Assembly: GCA_016787105.1 (NCBI GenBank)
Contig: JAEUVI010000018.1
Span: 1-6,780 of the forward strand
Reading direction: 5' to 3'
DNA: 6,780 bases
Source of the DNA: Chitinophagaceae bacterium
Lineage (GTDB): Bacteria; Bacteroidota; Bacteroidia; Chitinophagales; Chitinophagaceae
Under the pieces are notes generated by a model, which was not told the DNA's origin, ran no database searches, and was given only the letters and a program-made list of their open reading frames with translations. The translations under genes and the position numbers were made by a program. Shown piece by piece: positions 5,682 to 6,780 of the stretch (the first letter of the stretch is position 1; every line of letters starts with the position of its first letter).

Positions 5682-6780
5682 TTAATCAAAAACGATAACT
5701 CCTTTTGCATTCCTGCCTTTCAACATATCATCAAAAGCATGGTCAAGTTCCTGCAAGCTGTATTTTTTTGTTACCATTTGCTCCAGCATCATAACACCCT
5801 CATCGTACAAACTGATTATTTTGGGGAAATCAACCTGCGGCCTGCATTGTCCATACAAGGGGTTGATATAAATTTTATCCCACTCAAATAACCGCATATC
5901 AATAGTAATTTCCTGTTCTATGCCACTTACCTGCACGGCCATGCCTGCATTTCTTACCATGGCCAGTGGAGCGGCACCCAATTCCGGAATAGCCGTACAT
6001 TCAAAAGCATAATCAGCTCCCCTGCCACCGGTAATGTTCTTTACTTTCAAAGCCGCTTGCGTTAGTACTTTATCTTCTTTTTCCGCTTTAATAAAATGAG
6101 TAGCGCCAAATTGCTTTGCTATGTCTAACCGCTGTTCATTAATGTCAATTGCAATAATAGAAGATGCCCCGGATATTTTTGCTGCCTGTATCACATTCAA
6201 TCCCACTCCGCCACAGCCAAGTACAACAACAGATGAGCCGGCTTTTACTTTGGCAGCATTCACAACAGAACCATAGCCTGTCGTTACCCCGCAACTGATT
6301 ATAGCCGCAGCACCGAATGAAATTTTTTCCGAGCAATTCTTTACTATAGCTGAAGATTTCACCAATGCATATTCAGAAAGCGTTCCCAGGTTAAAGGAAC
6401 GTTCAATTGCTGCACCATTCCATTTTGTTCCTTCCAGGTGAGCATGACCGGGAGTATAGCCATCATTACCGGCAACTACAGGTGAATTGTTTTCACATAT
6501 GTTTTCATTTCCCCGCAGGCATTGAAAGCAATGACCACAAGGTGTGGCCCAGTTTAAAATAACCTTATCGCCGGGAACAACTGTCTTAACATTCTCTCCT
6601 GCTTTTATTACAACCCCGGCGCCTTCATGCCCCATCACTATTGGTTTGCCCCAGCGTAATGAATCATAATCTGTATGACAAAGCCCTGCGGCTTTCATTT
6701 TTACCAGTACTTCATCGGCTAAGGGATTTGCTATCTCTGTTTTATCAATAATAAAACCACCCTTACCGTCAGCAATTGCA
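5682..6780 (-). CDS. Zinc-dependent alcohol dehydrogenase (MDR superfamily), N-terminus outside window
   Basis: This medium-chain dehydrogenase/reductase oxidises alcohols or reduces aldehydes with NAD(H). The frame is open through the right edge: 27 further codons precede the internal ATG at 6698 and read as a normal family N-terminus (KGGFIIDKTEIANPLADEVL), so about 365 codons are visible and only a few residues are missing. Numbering from the methionine at 6698, the catalytic zinc ligands are Cys7 (GLCHTD), His24 (MGHEGAG) and Cys136 (SCGVTTG). The structural zinc ligands are Cys54, Cys57, Cys60 and Cys68 in the CGHCFQC region. The Rossmann motif GCGGVG is at 161-166, with Asp185 favouring NAD over NADP. 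The SCGVTTG and LGTLSEY blocks place it near the class III/benzyl-alcohol/NDMA-type branch. The segment between CHTD and GHE is about five residues shorter than in class III formaldehyde dehydrogenase. It is the promoter-proximal gene of an operon with the esterase 8 bp downstream; its promoter lies beyond the window. Confidence 0.93.
   Translation of the reverse strand, partial: AIADGKGGFIIDKTEIANPLADEVLVKMKAAGLCHTDYDSLRWGKPIVMGHEGAGVVIKAGENVKTVVPGDKVILNWATPCGHCFQCLRGNENICENNSPVVAGNDGYTPGHAHLEGTKWNGAAIERSFNLGTLSEYALVKSSAIVKNCSEKISFGAAAIISCGVTTGYGSVVNAAKVKAGSSVVVLGCGGVGLNVIQAAKISGASSIIAIDINEQRLDIAKQFGATHFIKAEKEDKVLTQAALKVKNITGGRGADYAFECTAIPELGAAPLAMVRNAGMAVQVSGIEQEITIDMRLFEWDKIYINPLYGQCRPQVDFPKIISLYDEGVMMLEQMVTKKYSLQELDHAFDDMLKGRNAKGVIVFD

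Noticed and set aside
5682..6698. Dehydrogenase starting at the ATG at 6698
   Set aside because: The frame continues upstream to the right edge with typical family N-terminal sequence (PLADEVLVKMKAAGLCHTD), so that methionine is internal and the gene is cut by the window.

Overview
The window looks like a chromosomal segment of a Bacteroidota bacterium, most likely Chitinophagaceae-like. The reasons are moderately AT-rich DNA, very AT-rich intergenic stretches, start codons without clear Shine-Dalgarno sequences, twin-arginine leaders on Gfo/Idh/MocA oxidoreductases, and a GH109 protein that resembles the Elizabethkingia enzyme over its whole length as I remember that sequence. No database search was run, so the taxonomic call is inference.

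Layout, left to right. (1) 1-338, + strand: the C-terminal 111 residues of a protein I do not recognise. (2) 398-1756, - strand: a complete GH109-type, NAD-dependent glycosidase with a Tat-like leader. (3) 1757-1950: a divergent control region with an imperfect inverted repeat whose two copies point towards each other. (4) 1951-2958, + strand: a second, unrelated-looking Gfo/Idh/MocA oxidoreductase with a Tat leader. (5) 2984-4744, + strand: a secreted protein of about 586 codons resembling alpha/alpha-toroid polysaccharide lyases. It is split by one in-frame TAA at 3506-3508, and the reading frame is otherwise intact on both sides. (6) 4745-4866: a convergent gap with a weak hairpin. (7) 4867-5673 and 5682-6780, - strand: a two-gene operon in which a zinc-dependent alcohol dehydrogenase (cut by the right edge) is followed after 8 bp by a cytoplasmic esterase of the esterase D/FrmB type. 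No gene-free stretch exceeds 300 bases, and no RNA genes, CRISPR arrays, insertion sequences or attachment sites were seen.

How the genes may work together: genes 2, 4 and 5 all carry export signals and sit around one divergent promoter region. This suggests periplasmic or surface glycan processing that combines NAD-type redox chemistry (two Gfo/Idh/MocA proteins) with a lyase-like toroid protein. The dehydrogenase and esterase have no leader and form a separate cytoplasmic unit, plausibly alcohol/aldehyde and ester metabolism. The most notable points are the single nonsense codon in an otherwise intact gene, the facing inverted repeat in the divergent promoter region, the altered glycine motif of the second oxidoreductase, and the dehydrogenase-esterase pair, which imitates a formaldehyde-detoxification operon but lacks the loop expected of the glutathione-dependent enzyme.
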